From Saccharopolyspora erythraea NRRL 2338 (GTDB taxonomy: Bacteria > Actinomycetota > Actinomycetes > Mycobacteriales > Pseudonocardiaceae), in assembly GCF_000062885.1 (NCBI RefSeq), contig NC_009142.1, positions 3,833,584-3,897,583 on the forward strand: 64,000 nt of DNA. Direction: 5' to 3'. Shown one piece after another: positions 37,123 to 45,295 of this stretch; position 1 is the first letter of the stretch, and each line of letters starts with the position of its first letter. Under the pieces are notes generated by a model. It made no database searches. It had not been told where the DNA came from and saw only the letters and a program-made list of their open reading frames with translations. The translations under genes and the position numbers were made by a program.

Positions 37123-37926
37123 TCAGCGCGCGAGCGGGTTCGCCCCGGAAGGCGCCATCCGCAGGTCGGCCCCGATGCGGGCGGCGGTCTCCAGCAGCGG
37201 CGGTAGGAACACCTGCCGGGCGTGGGTGTCGCTGGTTCGCGCGGCGTGCGAGGAGACGTTGATCGCGGCCACCACGCGGTCGCTCTTGCCGCGGATCGGT
37301 GCGGCGATCGAGCGCAGTCCCGCCTCGAGCTCCTGGTCGACCAGCGACCACCCCTGCGCCCGGATGCGTTCGAGCTCGCGGCGCAGGCCGGAGGCGGTGG
37401 TGATGGTGTGCGGTGCGAGCTGCTCGAGCTGGACCTGGTCGAAGTAGGCGTCGAGCTCCTCCTCGGGCAGGTGGGCGAGCATCACCCGGCCCATCGAGGT
37501 GGCGTAGGCCGGGAACCGGGTGCCGATGTTGATCGAAACCGTCATGATCCGCGAGGTGGGCACGCGGGCGACGTAGACGATGTCGGTGCCGTCGAGCACC
37601 GACACCGACGCCGACTCGTGCACCTCGGCGACCAGCCGCTCCAGGTGCGGCTGGGCGATCTCGGGCAGGGAGACGCTCGAGAGGTAGGCGAAGCCGAGCT
37701 CGAGCACGCGGGGGGTGAGGCCGAAGACCCGCCCGTCGGTCCAGACGTAGCCCAGGTGCACCAGCGTGTGCAGGAACCGCCGGGCGGCGGCCCGCGAGAG
37801 GCCGGTCGCGCGGGCGACCTCGCTGAGCGACATCTGCGGGTGCGACTCGTTGAACGCGCGGATCACCAGCAGTCCGCGCGCGAGCGACTGCACGTAACCG
37901 GTGGTCGGCTCGGTGGTCTCGTCCAA
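37123..37926 (-). CDS. pcaR: IclR-family regulator, PcaR/PobR-like
   Basis: Seen: 267 residues from ATG at 37926. The N-terminal winged helix (about 12-75) has MSLSEVARATGLSRAAARRFLHTLVHLGYV. The IclR effector domain (about 85-260) has SASVSVLDGTDIVYVARVPTSRIMTVSINIGTRFPAYATSMGRVMLA, characteristic of the PcaU/PcaR/PobR branch. Known: these activate pca genes with protocatechuate or 3-oxoadipate. Context: last gene of the pca operon, 30 bp after pcaC, so it is likely co-transcribed and self-limiting. A second, similar IclR gene stands at the head of the operon. Confidence 0.9.
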   Translation of the reverse strand: MDETTEPTTGYVQSLARGLLVIRAFNESHPQMSLSEVARATGLSRAAARRFLHTLVHLGYVWTDGRVFGLTPRVLELGFAYLSSVSLPEIAQPHLERLVAEVHESASVSVLDGTDIVYVARVPTSRIMTVSINIGTRFPAYATSMGRVMLAHLPEEELDAYFDQVQLEQLAPHTITTASGLRRELERIRAQGWSLVDQELEAGLRSIAAPIRGKSDRVVAAINVSSHAARTSDTHARQVFLPPLLETAARIGADLRMAPSGANPLAR

Positions 37927-37956
37927 CGTCGTCTCCTCGCGGTGCTCGTCGACCGG

Positions 37957-38343
37957 TCAGCTCCCGGTCTCCTCCCGCACGATCGTATTGGCGATCGCGA
38001 AGGCGCGGTTCGCGCGGGGCACCCCGGCGTAGACCGCGACGTGCATCAGCACCTCGCGGATCTGCTCGGGGCTCACCCCGTTGCGGCGCGCGGCGCGCAC
38101 GTGCATCGCGAACTCCTCCTCGCAGCCGGTGGCGGCCAGGACGGCGAGCGTCAGCATGCTGCGCGTGGGCCGGTCGACGCCGTCGCCGCTCCACAGTTCA
38201 CCCCAGGCGTAGTGGGTGATGAACTCCTGGAACGGGGCGGTGAACTCGGTGGTGCCCTCGACGGCCCGGTCCACGTGGGCGTCCCCGAGGACCTCCCGGC
38301 GCACCCGCATGCCGCGGGCGTGGCGGTCGGCGTCCTGCGGCAT
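37957..38343 (-). CDS. pcaC: 4-carboxymuconolactone decarboxylase
   Basis: Role: decarboxylates 4-carboxymuconolactone to the 3-oxoadipate enol-lactone. Seen: 128 residues from ATG at 38343, overlapping the pcaD stop (TGATG). Family text is RREVLGDAHVDRAV, FITHYAWGELWSGDGVDRPTRSMLTLAVLAATGCEEEFAMHVRAARRNGV and the acid/base His in HVRAA. Odd for an actinomycete: it is a separate gene, while in Streptomyces and Rhodococcus PcaC is usually fused to PcaD as PcaL. Context: seventh pca gene. Confidence 0.94.
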   Translation of the reverse strand: MPQDADRHARGMRVRREVLGDAHVDRAVEGTTEFTAPFQEFITHYAWGELWSGDGVDRPTRSMLTLAVLAATGCEEEFAMHVRAARRNGVSPEQIREVLMHVAVYAGVPRANRAFAIANTIVREETGS

Positions 38344-39104
38344 CAGCTGCTCCTCGTGAAGTGGTCCAGCAGGAGGTCGTTGACCAGCTCCGGCTGCTCG
38401 GCGTTGGCCAGGTGGGCCGCGTCGCCGAGCACTTCCAGCCTGGCACCCGGGACCGCCGACGCGATGCGCTCGGCGTGCGGCGGGGGAGTGGCCGGGTCGT
38501 CGCGTCCGGCGATGACCAGCGTCGGAGCCGTGATCCGGGGCAGCTCCTCCAGCAGGTCCATGGACGCGATGGCTTCGCAGCAGCCGGCGTAGCCCTCGTC
38601 GTCGCAGCCGCGGAGCATCCCGCCGAACTTGGCGACGACGTCCGGCCGTTCGGCGAGGGCAGGGGTGAACCACCTGGGCAAGGACGCTTCCACCACGGCT
38701 GTGGTGCCATGTTCGCGCACCAGCGCGGCCCGGTCGCGCCAGTTCCGCGGCGGGCCCAGCTCGGCGGAGGTGCAGATCAGCGCCAGCGCGGCGATCCGGT
38801 CCGGGGCGTGCTCGGCCAGCCACATCCCCGTCATGCCGCCGATCGAGACCCCGGCGAAGTGCGCCCGCCCGATCTCGAGGTGATCCAGCAGCTCGAGCAC
38901 GTCACCGGCGAGGTCCCGCAGGTCGTACGGACCGGGTTTGGCCGGGGTGCCGCCGTGTCCGCGCTGGTCGTAGCGCAGCACGCGGAAGCGCCGCGCCAGC
39001 GCGGGCACCTGCTCGTCCCACAGCGCGAGGTCGGTGCCGATCGAGTTGGACAGCACGACGACGTCGGCGTCCTCGGGTCCGGTCAGCTCGTGGTGGACGG
39101 TCAA
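38343..39104 (-). CDS. pcaD: 3-oxoadipate enol-lactonase
   Basis: Role: hydrolyses the enol-lactone to 3-oxoadipate. Seen: 253 residues from TTG at 39104, with AGGAGG four bases upstream; GTG at 39107 is possible but too near that ribosome site. Alpha/beta hydrolase marks are SNSIGTDLALWDEQ, DQRGHGGTP, nucleophile Ser in GVSIGGMTG, Asp in AGRDDPATPP, and His in GDAAHLANAEQPE. Context: overlaps pcaB upstream (TTGA) and pcaC downstream (TGATG), so it is translationally coupled on both sides. Confidence 0.93.
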   Translation of the reverse strand: MTVHHELTGPEDADVVVLSNSIGTDLALWDEQVPALARRFRVLRYDQRGHGGTPAKPGPYDLRDLAGDVLELLDHLEIGRAHFAGVSIGGMTGMWLAEHAPDRIAALALICTSAELGPPRNWRDRAALVREHGTTAVVEASLPRWFTPALAERPDVVAKFGGMLRGCDDEGYAGCCEAIASMDLLEELPRITAPTLVIAGRDDPATPPPHAERIASAVPGARLEVLGDAAHLANAEQPELVNDLLLDHFTRSS

Positions 39105-40417
39105 CACTCCTCCTGTTCGGCGAGGGCGCGGTCCACGAAGGCGGTGGCCGAGCCGAGGTAGGCCGACGGGTCGGTGGCCCCGAGCACGTCGTCGCGCGAG
39201 AGCACCCCGCGCACGCGGGGGTCGTCGAGCAGTTCGTCGCGCAGGGTGGTTCCCCGCTCGACGGACTGGCGGCACAGCCGTCCGACGAGGTCCTGCGCGT
39301 CGTTGCGGCCCAGCGACGGCGTGAGCGCGGCAGCCGCGCTCTCGGCCATCACCAGGCCGCGGGTGAGTTCGAGGTTGGCCGCCATGCGGTCGGCGTCCAC
39401 GCGCAGGTCCGACAGCAGGTGCCGGGTCCGCGACGCCGCCGACCCGATGAGCCCGAGCAGCTCGGTGAGCGGTTCCCACTCGGCCTGCCAGGCCCCGGCG
39501 GCCCGTTCGTACTCCTGCGGCATGGCCGACAGCAGCGAGGACACCAGGCCCGGCACCCGCTCGGTCGCCGCGGAGACGAGCACCGCGTCGACCGGGTTGC
39601 GCTTGTGCGGCATCGCCGAGGACCCGCCGGGCGCGCCCTCGGCCAGCTCGCCGACCTCGGTCTGGGCGTGCAGCTTCACGTCGAGCGCGATCTTGCCCAG
39701 GACGCCGGCCGCGGTACCGAGCGCGCCGGCGAGCTCGCCGACGCGGGTGCGGTCGGTGTGCCACGGCACGACGGGCTCGGCCAGTCCGAGCTCACCCGCC
39801 AGCAGCCCGAGCACCTTCGGGCCGTCGGCACCGAGCGAGGCGAGGGTTCCCGCCGCCCCGCCGAACTGCACGGCGAGGCGCTCCCGGCGCACCCGTTCGA
39901 GCGCGGCCGTCGCCTCCCGCACCGCCGTCAGCCAGGTCGCGCAGCGGCAGCCGAAGGTCGTGGGCAGCGCCTGCTGGAGCAGCGACCGCGCGATCATCAC
40001 GGTTCCCCGGTGCTCGCGGGCCAGCCGCTCGCACTGCCGCGCGACCTCGTGCAGGTCGGCGACGACCGTTTCCAGGGCGCGGCGCACCACCAGCATCGCG
40101 GCGGTGTCGACGACGTCCTGGCTGGTCGCTCCCCGGTGCACGTGCGCGGCGGCCGACGGCCCGACCAGCTCGGTCAGGTCGCGGACCAGGGCGATGACCG
40201 GTGTCGCCGAGGAGGCCGCGCGGCGCGCGATCGAGTCGGCGTCGAACAGCTCGGCCCGGCAGTGCCGGACGATCTCGCGAGCGGCCTCCGCGGGGAAGAC
40301 CCCCGCCGAGGCCTGCGCGGCGGCCAGCGCGGCCTCGAAGTCCAGCATGGCCTGCAGCCACGCGGTGCGGTCGGTCGCCGCGGTGACTTCCGGCGTGCCG
40401 AACATCGGACCGAACAA
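39101..40417 (-). CDS. pcaB: 3-carboxy-cis,cis-muconate cycloisomerase
   Basis: Role: converts 3-carboxymuconate to 4-carboxymuconolactone. Seen: 438 residues from TTG at 40417 with GGAGG 7 bases upstream; ATG at 40405 would also fit. Fumarase/aspartase superfamily marks are HRGATSQDVVDTA, GRCATWLTA-like helix text and the signature GGSSAMPHKRNPVDAV (about residue 270-285). Context: 12 bp after pcaG and overlapping pcaD. Family and pathway are certain from signature and position; only the start is debatable. Confidence 0.94.
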   Translation of the reverse strand: MFGPMFGTPEVTAATDRTAWLQAMLDFEAALAAAQASAGVFPAEAAREIVRHCRAELFDADSIARRAASSATPVIALVRDLTELVGPSAAAHVHRGATSQDVVDTAAMLVVRRALETVVADLHEVARQCERLAREHRGTVMIARSLLQQALPTTFGCRCATWLTAVREATAALERVRRERLAVQFGGAAGTLASLGADGPKVLGLLAGELGLAEPVVPWHTDRTRVGELAGALGTAAGVLGKIALDVKLHAQTEVGELAEGAPGGSSAMPHKRNPVDAVLVSAATERVPGLVSSLLSAMPQEYERAAGAWQAEWEPLTELLGLIGSAASRTRHLLSDLRVDADRMAANLELTRGLVMAESAAAALTPSLGRNDAQDLVGRLCRQSVERGTTLRDELLDDPRVRGVLSRDDVLGATDPSAYLGSATAFVDRALAEQEEC

Positions 40418-40428
40418 CGATTGCCTCC

Positions 40429-41001
40429 TCAGAGCGCGAAGAAGACGGTCTCGCCGGGGCCCTGCAACCGGATGTCGAAGCGCAGGCCGTCCTCGTCCGC
40501 CGCCGCGATCAGCGTCGGCCTGCGGTCTTCGGCCACCGCGCCCAGGACCGGGTCGGCGGCGTTGGCCTGCTCCTCGTCGGGGAAGTACACCCGGGTGACG
40601 ACGCGGTTGAGCAGGCCGCGCGCCAGCACGGTGACGTCGATGTGCGGTGCCTCCGTCCCGCCGTCCGGTGTGGGCAGCGGCCCCGGCTTGACCGTGCGGA
40701 ATCGGAACCGGCCCTCGGGATCGGTTCCGCACCGCCCGAAGCCGCGGAACCCGCCGGACGTGCCGGGCCGCGGGTCGTCGGGGTGGTCGAACCGCCCTTC
40801 GGCGTCGGCCTGCCAGATCTCCAGGACGGCGTCCGGCACCGGGTCGCCGTTGCCGTCCAGCACCCGGCCGTGCAGCACGACGGCGCCGGCGGTGCCTTCG
40901 GGCACCACGTCCGGGCCGTCCGGCCACAGCAGGCCGTCGGGCAGCGCGTAGAACGGACCCACCGTCTGCGACGGCGTGGTCTCGAGGCTTTCAGCCGCCA
41001 T
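40429..41001 (-). CDS. pcaG: Protocatechuate 3,4-dioxygenase alpha subunit
   Basis: Seen: 190 residues from ATG at 41001, overlapping pcaH (TGATG). Intradiol fold marks are TPSQTVGPFYAL, VLEIWQADAEGRFDHP, GFGRCGTDPEGRFRFRTVKPGPLP and APHIDVTVLARGLL. It lacks the full set of four iron ligands, as expected for the structural alpha subunit. Known: forms an alpha-beta protomer with PcaH that cleaves protocatechuate between its hydroxyls. Cytosolic; no signal peptide. Confidence 0.95.
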   Translation of the reverse strand: MAAESLETTPSQTVGPFYALPDGLLWPDGPDVVPEGTAGAVVLHGRVLDGNGDPVPDAVLEIWQADAEGRFDHPDDPRPGTSGGFRGFGRCGTDPEGRFRFRTVKPGPLPTPDGGTEAPHIDVTVLARGLLNRVVTRVYFPDEEQANAADPVLGAVAEDRRPTLIAAADEDGLRFDIRLQGPGETVFFAL

Positions 41002-41753
41002 CAGTCGTCGTCCTCTTCCTCGTCCTCGAACACGCTGGCCTCGGTGCCCCGCAGCACGATGTCGAAACGGTATCCGAGCGCCCACTCCGGCACGGTTGTC
41101 TCCAGGTCGAACCGCGAGATCATCCGATCCCGGGCCTTCGGGTCGCGCACCGAGTTGAAGATGGGGTCCTGGCCGAACAGCGGGTCGCCCGGGAAGTACA
41201 TCTGGGTGATCAGGCGCTGGGTGAACGCCTGGCCGAACAGCGAGAAGTGCAGGTGCGCCGGACGCCACGCGTTGTCGTGGTTGCGCCACGGGTAGGCACC
41301 GGGCTTGATCGTGACGAACCGGTAGTTGCCGTCGCCGTCGGTCATGCACCGCCCGACGCCGGAGAAGTTGGGGTCCAGCGGCGCGGGGTGGCGGTCCCCG
41401 GAGTGCCGGTAGCGGCCGGCGGCGTTGGCCTGCCACAGCTCGACGAGCGTGTTCGGGACCGGATGTCCGCCGGAGTCCAGCACCCGGCCGCTCACCACGA
41501 TGCGCTCGCCCAGCGGCTCGCCGTCGTGCTGGACGGTCAGGTCGTGGTCGGTCTCGCCGACCCGGTCGTGCCCGAGCAGCGGCCCGGTGACCTCGGTGAG
41601 GTAGTGGGGGAGCAACTGCAACGGCTGCTTGGGGTGCCGCAGCGCGGTCGAGCCGTACCCGGCGAAGTCCAGCGGCGGGTGCGAGCCGACGTCGCGCCGG
41701 TAGGAGGGCAGGATCAGCCCGGACTCCGACCGGGACTGGGTGGATTGCGTCAT
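41001..41753 (-). CDS. pcaH: Protocatechuate 3,4-dioxygenase beta subunit
   Basis: Seen: 250 residues from ATG at 41753. The catalytic iron ligands are visible: Tyr in AAGRYRHSGD, Tyr in PGAYPWRNHDNAW, and the His pair in RPAHLHFSLFG. The N-terminal LPHYLTEVTGPLLGHDRVGETDHDLT is the beta-subunit lead. An acidic tail (EDEEEDDD) ends the protein. Role: ring cleavage of protocatechuate to 3-carboxy-cis,cis-muconate using Fe(III) and O2. Context: between pcaJ and pcaG, with 74 bp after pcaJ. Confidence 0.96.
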   Translation of the reverse strand: MTQSTQSRSESGLILPSYRRDVGSHPPLDFAGYGSTALRHPKQPLQLLPHYLTEVTGPLLGHDRVGETDHDLTVQHDGEPLGERIVVSGRVLDSGGHPVPNTLVELWQANAAGRYRHSGDRHPAPLDPNFSGVGRCMTDGDGNYRFVTIKPGAYPWRNHDNAWRPAHLHFSLFGQAFTQRLITQMYFPGDPLFGQDPIFNSVRDPKARDRMISRFDLETTVPEWALGYRFDIVLRGTEASVFEDEEEDDD

Positions 41754-41827
41754 GGCGACTCCTCGTGCCGATGGGACATCGGCTGGTGCTCGGTGGGCGC
41801 GAAGCGCCTCGGCGGGGTGCGGGCGGG

Positions 41828-42592
41828 CTACTCCTCGATCGTGGCTTTGAGCCGCCGCAGGACGTCGAGCTCCTCGCCGGTGGGCGGTTCCTGGACGGTG
41901 AGCTCGTCGGCGACGCGCAGGTCCCAGCCCGTCGCCGCGCGTGCCTGCTCCACCTCCACGCCCGGGTTCAACCTGGTCAGGGTGAGCTCGAGGGTCCGCG
42001 GGTCCGGTTCCAGCACGCCGAGGTCGGTGATCACCTTGACCGGGCCGCGGCCGCGCAGCCCGTGCCGCTCGCGGCTGCCCGGCCCGTCCCCGTATCCCAC
42101 CGAGGTGACGAAGTCGAGCCGGTCGACGAAGGCCCGGGTGCTCTGGCGCATGACGATCAGCACCTCCCGGCAGGACGCGGCGATCTCGGGCGCGCCCCCG
42201 GCACCGGGCAGCCGCACCTTCGGGTGCTCGTAGTCGCCGCCGATCACCGTCGTGTTGATGTTGCCGAAGCGGTCCACCTGGGCACCGCCGAGGAAGCCGG
42301 TCTCGATGCGGCCGGGCTGCAGCCAGTAGTTGAAGATCTCCGCCACGCCCACCACCGCGTCGGCGGTGTCGGCGAGCACGCCGTCGCCGATCGACAGCGG
42401 CAGCCGGTCCGGCTTGGCCCCGAGCGTGCCCGACTCGTAGATCAGCACCAGCTCCGGCGCGTGGGTGCGCCGGGCCAGGTTGGCCGCCGTGCTCGGCAGG
42501 CCGATGCCGACGAAGCACGCGGTGCCGTCGCGCAGCGACCGGGACGCCGAGACCGTCATCATCTCGTCGGCGGTGTACTCCCGCGCGGTCAT
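41828..42592 (-). CDS. pcaJ: 3-oxoadipate CoA-transferase beta subunit
   Basis: Role: with PcaI moves CoA from succinyl-CoA to 3-oxoadipate. Seen: 254 residues from ATG at 42592. The catalytic Glu lies in LVLIYESGTLGA, the counterpart of the SENG motif. GIGLPSTAANLA, GFLGGAQVDRFGNINTTVIG and PGAGGAPEIA are family text. Context: overlaps the pcaI stop (TGA/ATG by 4 bp). No thiolase gene (pcaF) follows, so the final step must be supplied from elsewhere. Confidence 0.92.
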   Translation of the reverse strand: MTAREYTADEMMTVSASRSLRDGTACFVGIGLPSTAANLARRTHAPELVLIYESGTLGAKPDRLPLSIGDGVLADTADAVVGVAEIFNYWLQPGRIETGFLGGAQVDRFGNINTTVIGGDYEHPKVRLPGAGGAPEIAASCREVLIVMRQSTRAFVDRLDFVTSVGYGDGPGSRERHGLRGRGPVKVITDLGVLEPDPRTLELTLTRLNPGVEVEQARAATGWDLRVADELTVQEPPTGEELDVLRRLKATIEE

Positions 42593-43410
42593 CGGGTGCT
42601 CCTCTCCGCTCGCAGCACATCGGTGCCCAGCCAGTTCTCGAACGTCTCGCGGTCGCGGGCGATGGGGTCCCATTCGCGGTAGAAGGCGTTGTCGCGTTCG
42701 GAGTACCCCTGCGCGTAGGAAGGATGTGCGCCGCCCGGGACCTCGGCCACGGCGGTGATCGCCCACTTCGGCAGCACCACCGCGCCCGGCCGGGGCCGCA
42801 GCTCGTCGACGATCTCCTCGACGGTGACCAGGCTGCGCCGCGAGGCCAGCACCGCCTCCTTCTGCACCCCGGTGATGCCCCACAGCTGCACGTTGCCGGA
42901 GCGGTCGGCCTGCTGGGCGTGCACGATCCCGACGTCGGGGTTGAGCGCGGGCACCGCGGTCAGCGCCTCCCCGGTGAACGGGCATTCGATGGTCTTGATG
43001 TTCGCGGTGTGGTCGGGCAGGTCGGTGCCGGTGTAGCCGCGGAGCACGGCGAACGGCAGACCGGACGCTCCCGCGACGTAGCGGTTGGCCATCCCGGCGT
43101 GGCTGTGCTCCTCGATCTCCAGCGGCACCGGCCAGGAGTTCTGGATGGCGTCGCGGAAGCGGTGCAGCGACCCCACGCCCGGGTTGCCGCCCCAGGAGAA
43201 GACGAGCTTGCTCGCGCAGCCCGCGCCGATCATCTGGTCGTAGACGATGTCGGGCGTCATCCGGCACAGCGTCAGGCCGCGACGCCCCTGGCGGATGATC
43301 TCGTGCCCGGCGGCCACCGGGATCAGGTGTGTGAAGCCCTCGAGCGCGACCGTGTCGCCGTCGTGCACCAGTTCCGCGATCGCCTCTTCCAGCGACAGGA
43401 TCCGCGCCAC
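42589..43410 (-). CDS. pcaI: 3-oxoadipate CoA-transferase alpha subunit
   Basis: Seen: 273 residues from GTG at 43410, chosen because GGAGG lies 5-6 bases upstream; the ATG at 43428 has no ribosome site. Family text is LEEAIAELVHDGDTVALEGFTHLIPVAAGHEIIRQGRRGLTL, FSWGGNPGVGSLHRFRDA and ALNPDVGIVHAQQADRSGNVQLWG. It is similar to larger alpha subunits of glutaconate/3-oxoadipate CoA-transferases. Context: first gene of the pca operon, facing a divergent IclR gene. Its promoter region carries an ATACGAAC box. Confidence 0.92.
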   Translation of the reverse strand: MARILSLEEAIAELVHDGDTVALEGFTHLIPVAAGHEIIRQGRRGLTLCRMTPDIVYDQMIGAGCASKLVFSWGGNPGVGSLHRFRDAIQNSWPVPLEIEEHSHAGMANRYVAGASGLPFAVLRGYTGTDLPDHTANIKTIECPFTGEALTAVPALNPDVGIVHAQQADRSGNVQLWGITGVQKEAVLASRRSLVTVEEIVDELRPRPGAVVLPKWAITAVAEVPGGAHPSYAQGYSERDNAFYREWDPIARDRETFENWLGTDVLRAERSTR

Positions 43411-43446
43411 CCCAACCTCCGTGCGCATAGAGAACACATGTGCTTT

Positions 43447-43482
43447 ATACGAACGATAGGGCGAGTCTTGTTCCGCGGTCAA
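43447..43482 (-). promoter_or_regulatory. Possible pcaI promoter overlapping an IclR box
   Basis: Minus strand: TTGACC (43477-43482), 18 bp, TATCGT (43453-43458), about 40 bp before the pcaI GTG. The ATACGAAC box (43447-43454) overlaps the -10 end. The promoter is a fit by eye to the vegetative consensus. Confidence 0.4.
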
Positions 43483-43517
43483 GGTCCGGACCTGCTCGGC
43501 CGCCCGGCTATCCGGAA

Positions 43518-43532
43518 GTTCATAATGCGAAC
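43518..43532. promoter_or_regulatory. IclR-type dyad GTTC-N7-GAAC
   Basis: A 15-bp partial dyad containing ATGCGAAC (43525-43532), 66 bp upstream of the second IclR gene. Identical 8-mers lie upstream of the alcohol dehydrogenase gene at 46387, 46505 and 46525. Confidence 0.55.
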
Positions 43533-43597
43533 ACCCCTGCTGGCGATGGCCCGCCGACCCGGGACACGCCTGTGCCGGCGCACGAGAGAGGTTCGGG

Positions 43598-44383
43598 ATG
43601 GCTGAGGAACGCGGCGAGCACTTCGTCAAGTCCTTCGAGCGGGGGCTCTCGGTGCTGCGGGCCTTCTCCGCCGAGCACCCTGAGCTGACGCTCTCGGAGG
43701 TCGCCGCCGCGACCGGGCTGACCCGCGCCGGCGCCCGGCGGTTCCTGCTCACGCTGGTCGACCTGGGATACCTGCGGGTGGAGGGACGACGCTTCGCGCT
43801 GACGCCGCGCGTGCTGGAGTTCGGTTACGCGTTCCTGTCCGGCAGGCCGCTGCCCAAGATCGCCGAGCCCCACCTGCACCAGCTCGCCGGGGAGCTGCAC
43901 GAGACCACGTCGGTCGCGATCCTGGACGGCACCGACATCTACTACGTCGCCAGGGTGCCCAGCTCCCGCCTGCTGTCGGTGGCCATCACCGTCGGGACCC
44001 GGTTCCCGGCGCACGCCACGTCCATGGGCAAGGTCCTGCTCGCCGGGCTCCCCGGTGACGAGCTGGCCCGACGCCTCGACGGGATGGAGCTCAGGGCGCT
44101 CACCCCGCGCACGATCACCTCGCGCGAGGTGCTCACCGCCGAGATCGAACGGGTCCGGGAGCGCGGCTGGGCGATCTCCGACGGTGAGCTGGAGGAGGGC
44201 CTGCACGGCGTCGCCGCGCCGCTGCGGGACCGCACGGCGCGCGTGACGGCGGCGGTCAACGTCTCCCTCCAGACCCACAGCGCCGACGAGTCCCACGTGC
44301 GGCGCGAGGTGGTGCCGCCGCTGCTGGCCACGGCCTCGCGGATCGAGGCCGAGGTGAACCTGCAGCCGTCGGCCCCGGTGTAG
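43598..44383 (+). CDS. IclR-family regulator, PcaR/PobR-like (second copy)
   Basis: Seen: 261 residues from ATG at 43598. The winged helix has LTLSEVAAATGLTRAGARRFLLTLVDLGYL and the effector domain has TTSVAILDGTDIYYVARVPSSRLLSVAITVGTRFPAHATSMGKVLLAGLPG. Both run parallel to the IclR at 37123-37926, so the two are paralogues. Context: divergent from pcaI and convergent with the TIM-barrel gene 6 bp away. Shared GAAC-type boxes sit in front of it, in front of pcaI, and in front of the alcohol dehydrogenase. Inferred: main regulator of both units. Which of the two IclR proteins uses which inducer cannot be told. Confidence 0.9.
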   Translation: MAEERGEHFVKSFERGLSVLRAFSAEHPELTLSEVAAATGLTRAGARRFLLTLVDLGYLRVEGRRFALTPRVLEFGYAFLSGRPLPKIAEPHLHQLAGELHETTSVAILDGTDIYYVARVPSSRLLSVAITVGTRFPAHATSMGKVLLAGLPGDELARRLDGMELRALTPRTITSREVLTAEIERVRERGWAISDGELEEGLHGVAAPLRDRTARVTAAVNVSLQTHSADESHVRREVVPPLLATASRIEAEVNLQPSAPV

Positions 44384-44389
44384 CGGTGG

Positions 44390-45295
44390 TCATGCGCTGC
44401 GGCGACCGGGCGTGCCGGAGTGCAGCAGCGCGCGTGCCGCGTCGCGGTGGCGCCGCAGGAAGCGACGCGGTCCGAGCGAGCCGATCAGCTCGAGGTTCGG
44501 CGCCTCGACGCTGACGGCGAGGTCCGGTGGCAGGACATCGAGCAGTTCGCGCAGACCCAGCTCGCCGTCCCCGGCGGGCAGCCGCGCGGTGAGGCTCTCC
44601 ACCTGGGCGGGGTCGTCGCCGCACACCTGCTCGCGTGGCAGCGGTTCCGCAGGGCGATCCAGACGCGGGAGCCGGCGCGGCGCGTCGGAGATCTGGACGT
44701 AGGTCAGCAGGTCGGGATCCAGCGCGCGGACGTCGTCGAGGGTCTCGCCGCAGCGCCGCAGGTGCAGCGAGTCTAGCAGCACTCCGCCGCCGTCGGACCG
44801 GCGAGCGATGCCGGCCGCCTGCGACAGGCTCGAGACCCGCTTGTAGGCCATCGGCTCGATCGCCGGGCGGATGCCGTAGATCCTGGCGCGCTCCACGACG
44901 CCGGCGAAGGTGTCGGAGGCCCGGTCGAGGTCGGGGTCGTCGCACATCACGTTCAGGAACCGCGCGCCCAGCCGGACGCCGACCTCGAGGGCCTGCTCGT
45001 AGTCGGCGGGAGCGGTGCCGGGCTTCAGCGCGACGATCTCGACGTCGAGGACCGAGACGCCGGTGTCCTCCAGGCGCCGCACGGTTTCCAGCAGCATCGG
45101 CGAACCGACGTCGACCGGCCAGCGCCGTTCCGTCCCGTTGCCGGTGAGCACGCGCAGCCCGACCGAGTCGAACCCGGCTTCGGCCGCGGTCGTGACCAGA
45201 GCGGGCGGGGCGAGGCCGAGCGCGGTGAGGTGGCCGACGCCGAGCGGGCGCGAGGGGTGGGACACCGGGGTCTCCTCGGTGGCGCGGGGGTTCAT
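44390..45295 (-). CDS. Sugar-phosphate isomerase/AP-endonuclease-type TIM-barrel protein
   Basis: Seen: 301 residues from ATG at 45295 (overlapping the upstream stop); GTG at 45265 with GAGGAG upstream is a good alternative. Xylose-isomerase-like TIM-barrel text is VTTAAEAGFDSVGLRVLTG, LEDTGVSVLDVEIVALKPG, GARFLNVMCDDPD, RPAIEPMAYKRVSSL, VLLDSLHLRRCGETLDDV and VSVEAPNLELIGSLGP, with Glu/Asp/His residues fit for a metal. Known: the superfamily includes isomerases, epimerases and 3-dehydroshikimate dehydratases. Context: in the presumed pca regulon. Inferred: a 3-dehydroshikimate dehydratase making protocatechuate is attractive but unproven. Confidence 0.8.
   Translation of the reverse strand: MNPRATEETPVSHPSRPLGVGHLTALGLAPPALVTTAAEAGFDSVGLRVLTGNGTERRWPVDVGSPMLLETVRRLEDTGVSVLDVEIVALKPGTAPADYEQALEVGVRLGARFLNVMCDDPDLDRASDTFAGVVERARIYGIRPAIEPMAYKRVSSLSQAAGIARRSDGGGVLLDSLHLRRCGETLDDVRALDPDLLTYVQISDAPRRLPRLDRPAEPLPREQVCGDDPAQVESLTARLPAGDGELGLRELLDVLPPDLAVSVEAPNLELIGSLGPRRFLRRHRDAARALLHSGTPGRRSA

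Noticed and set aside
43428-43428. ATG at 43428 as the pcaI start
   Set aside because: GTG at 43410 has a GGAGG at the right distance; the ATG has no ribosome site.
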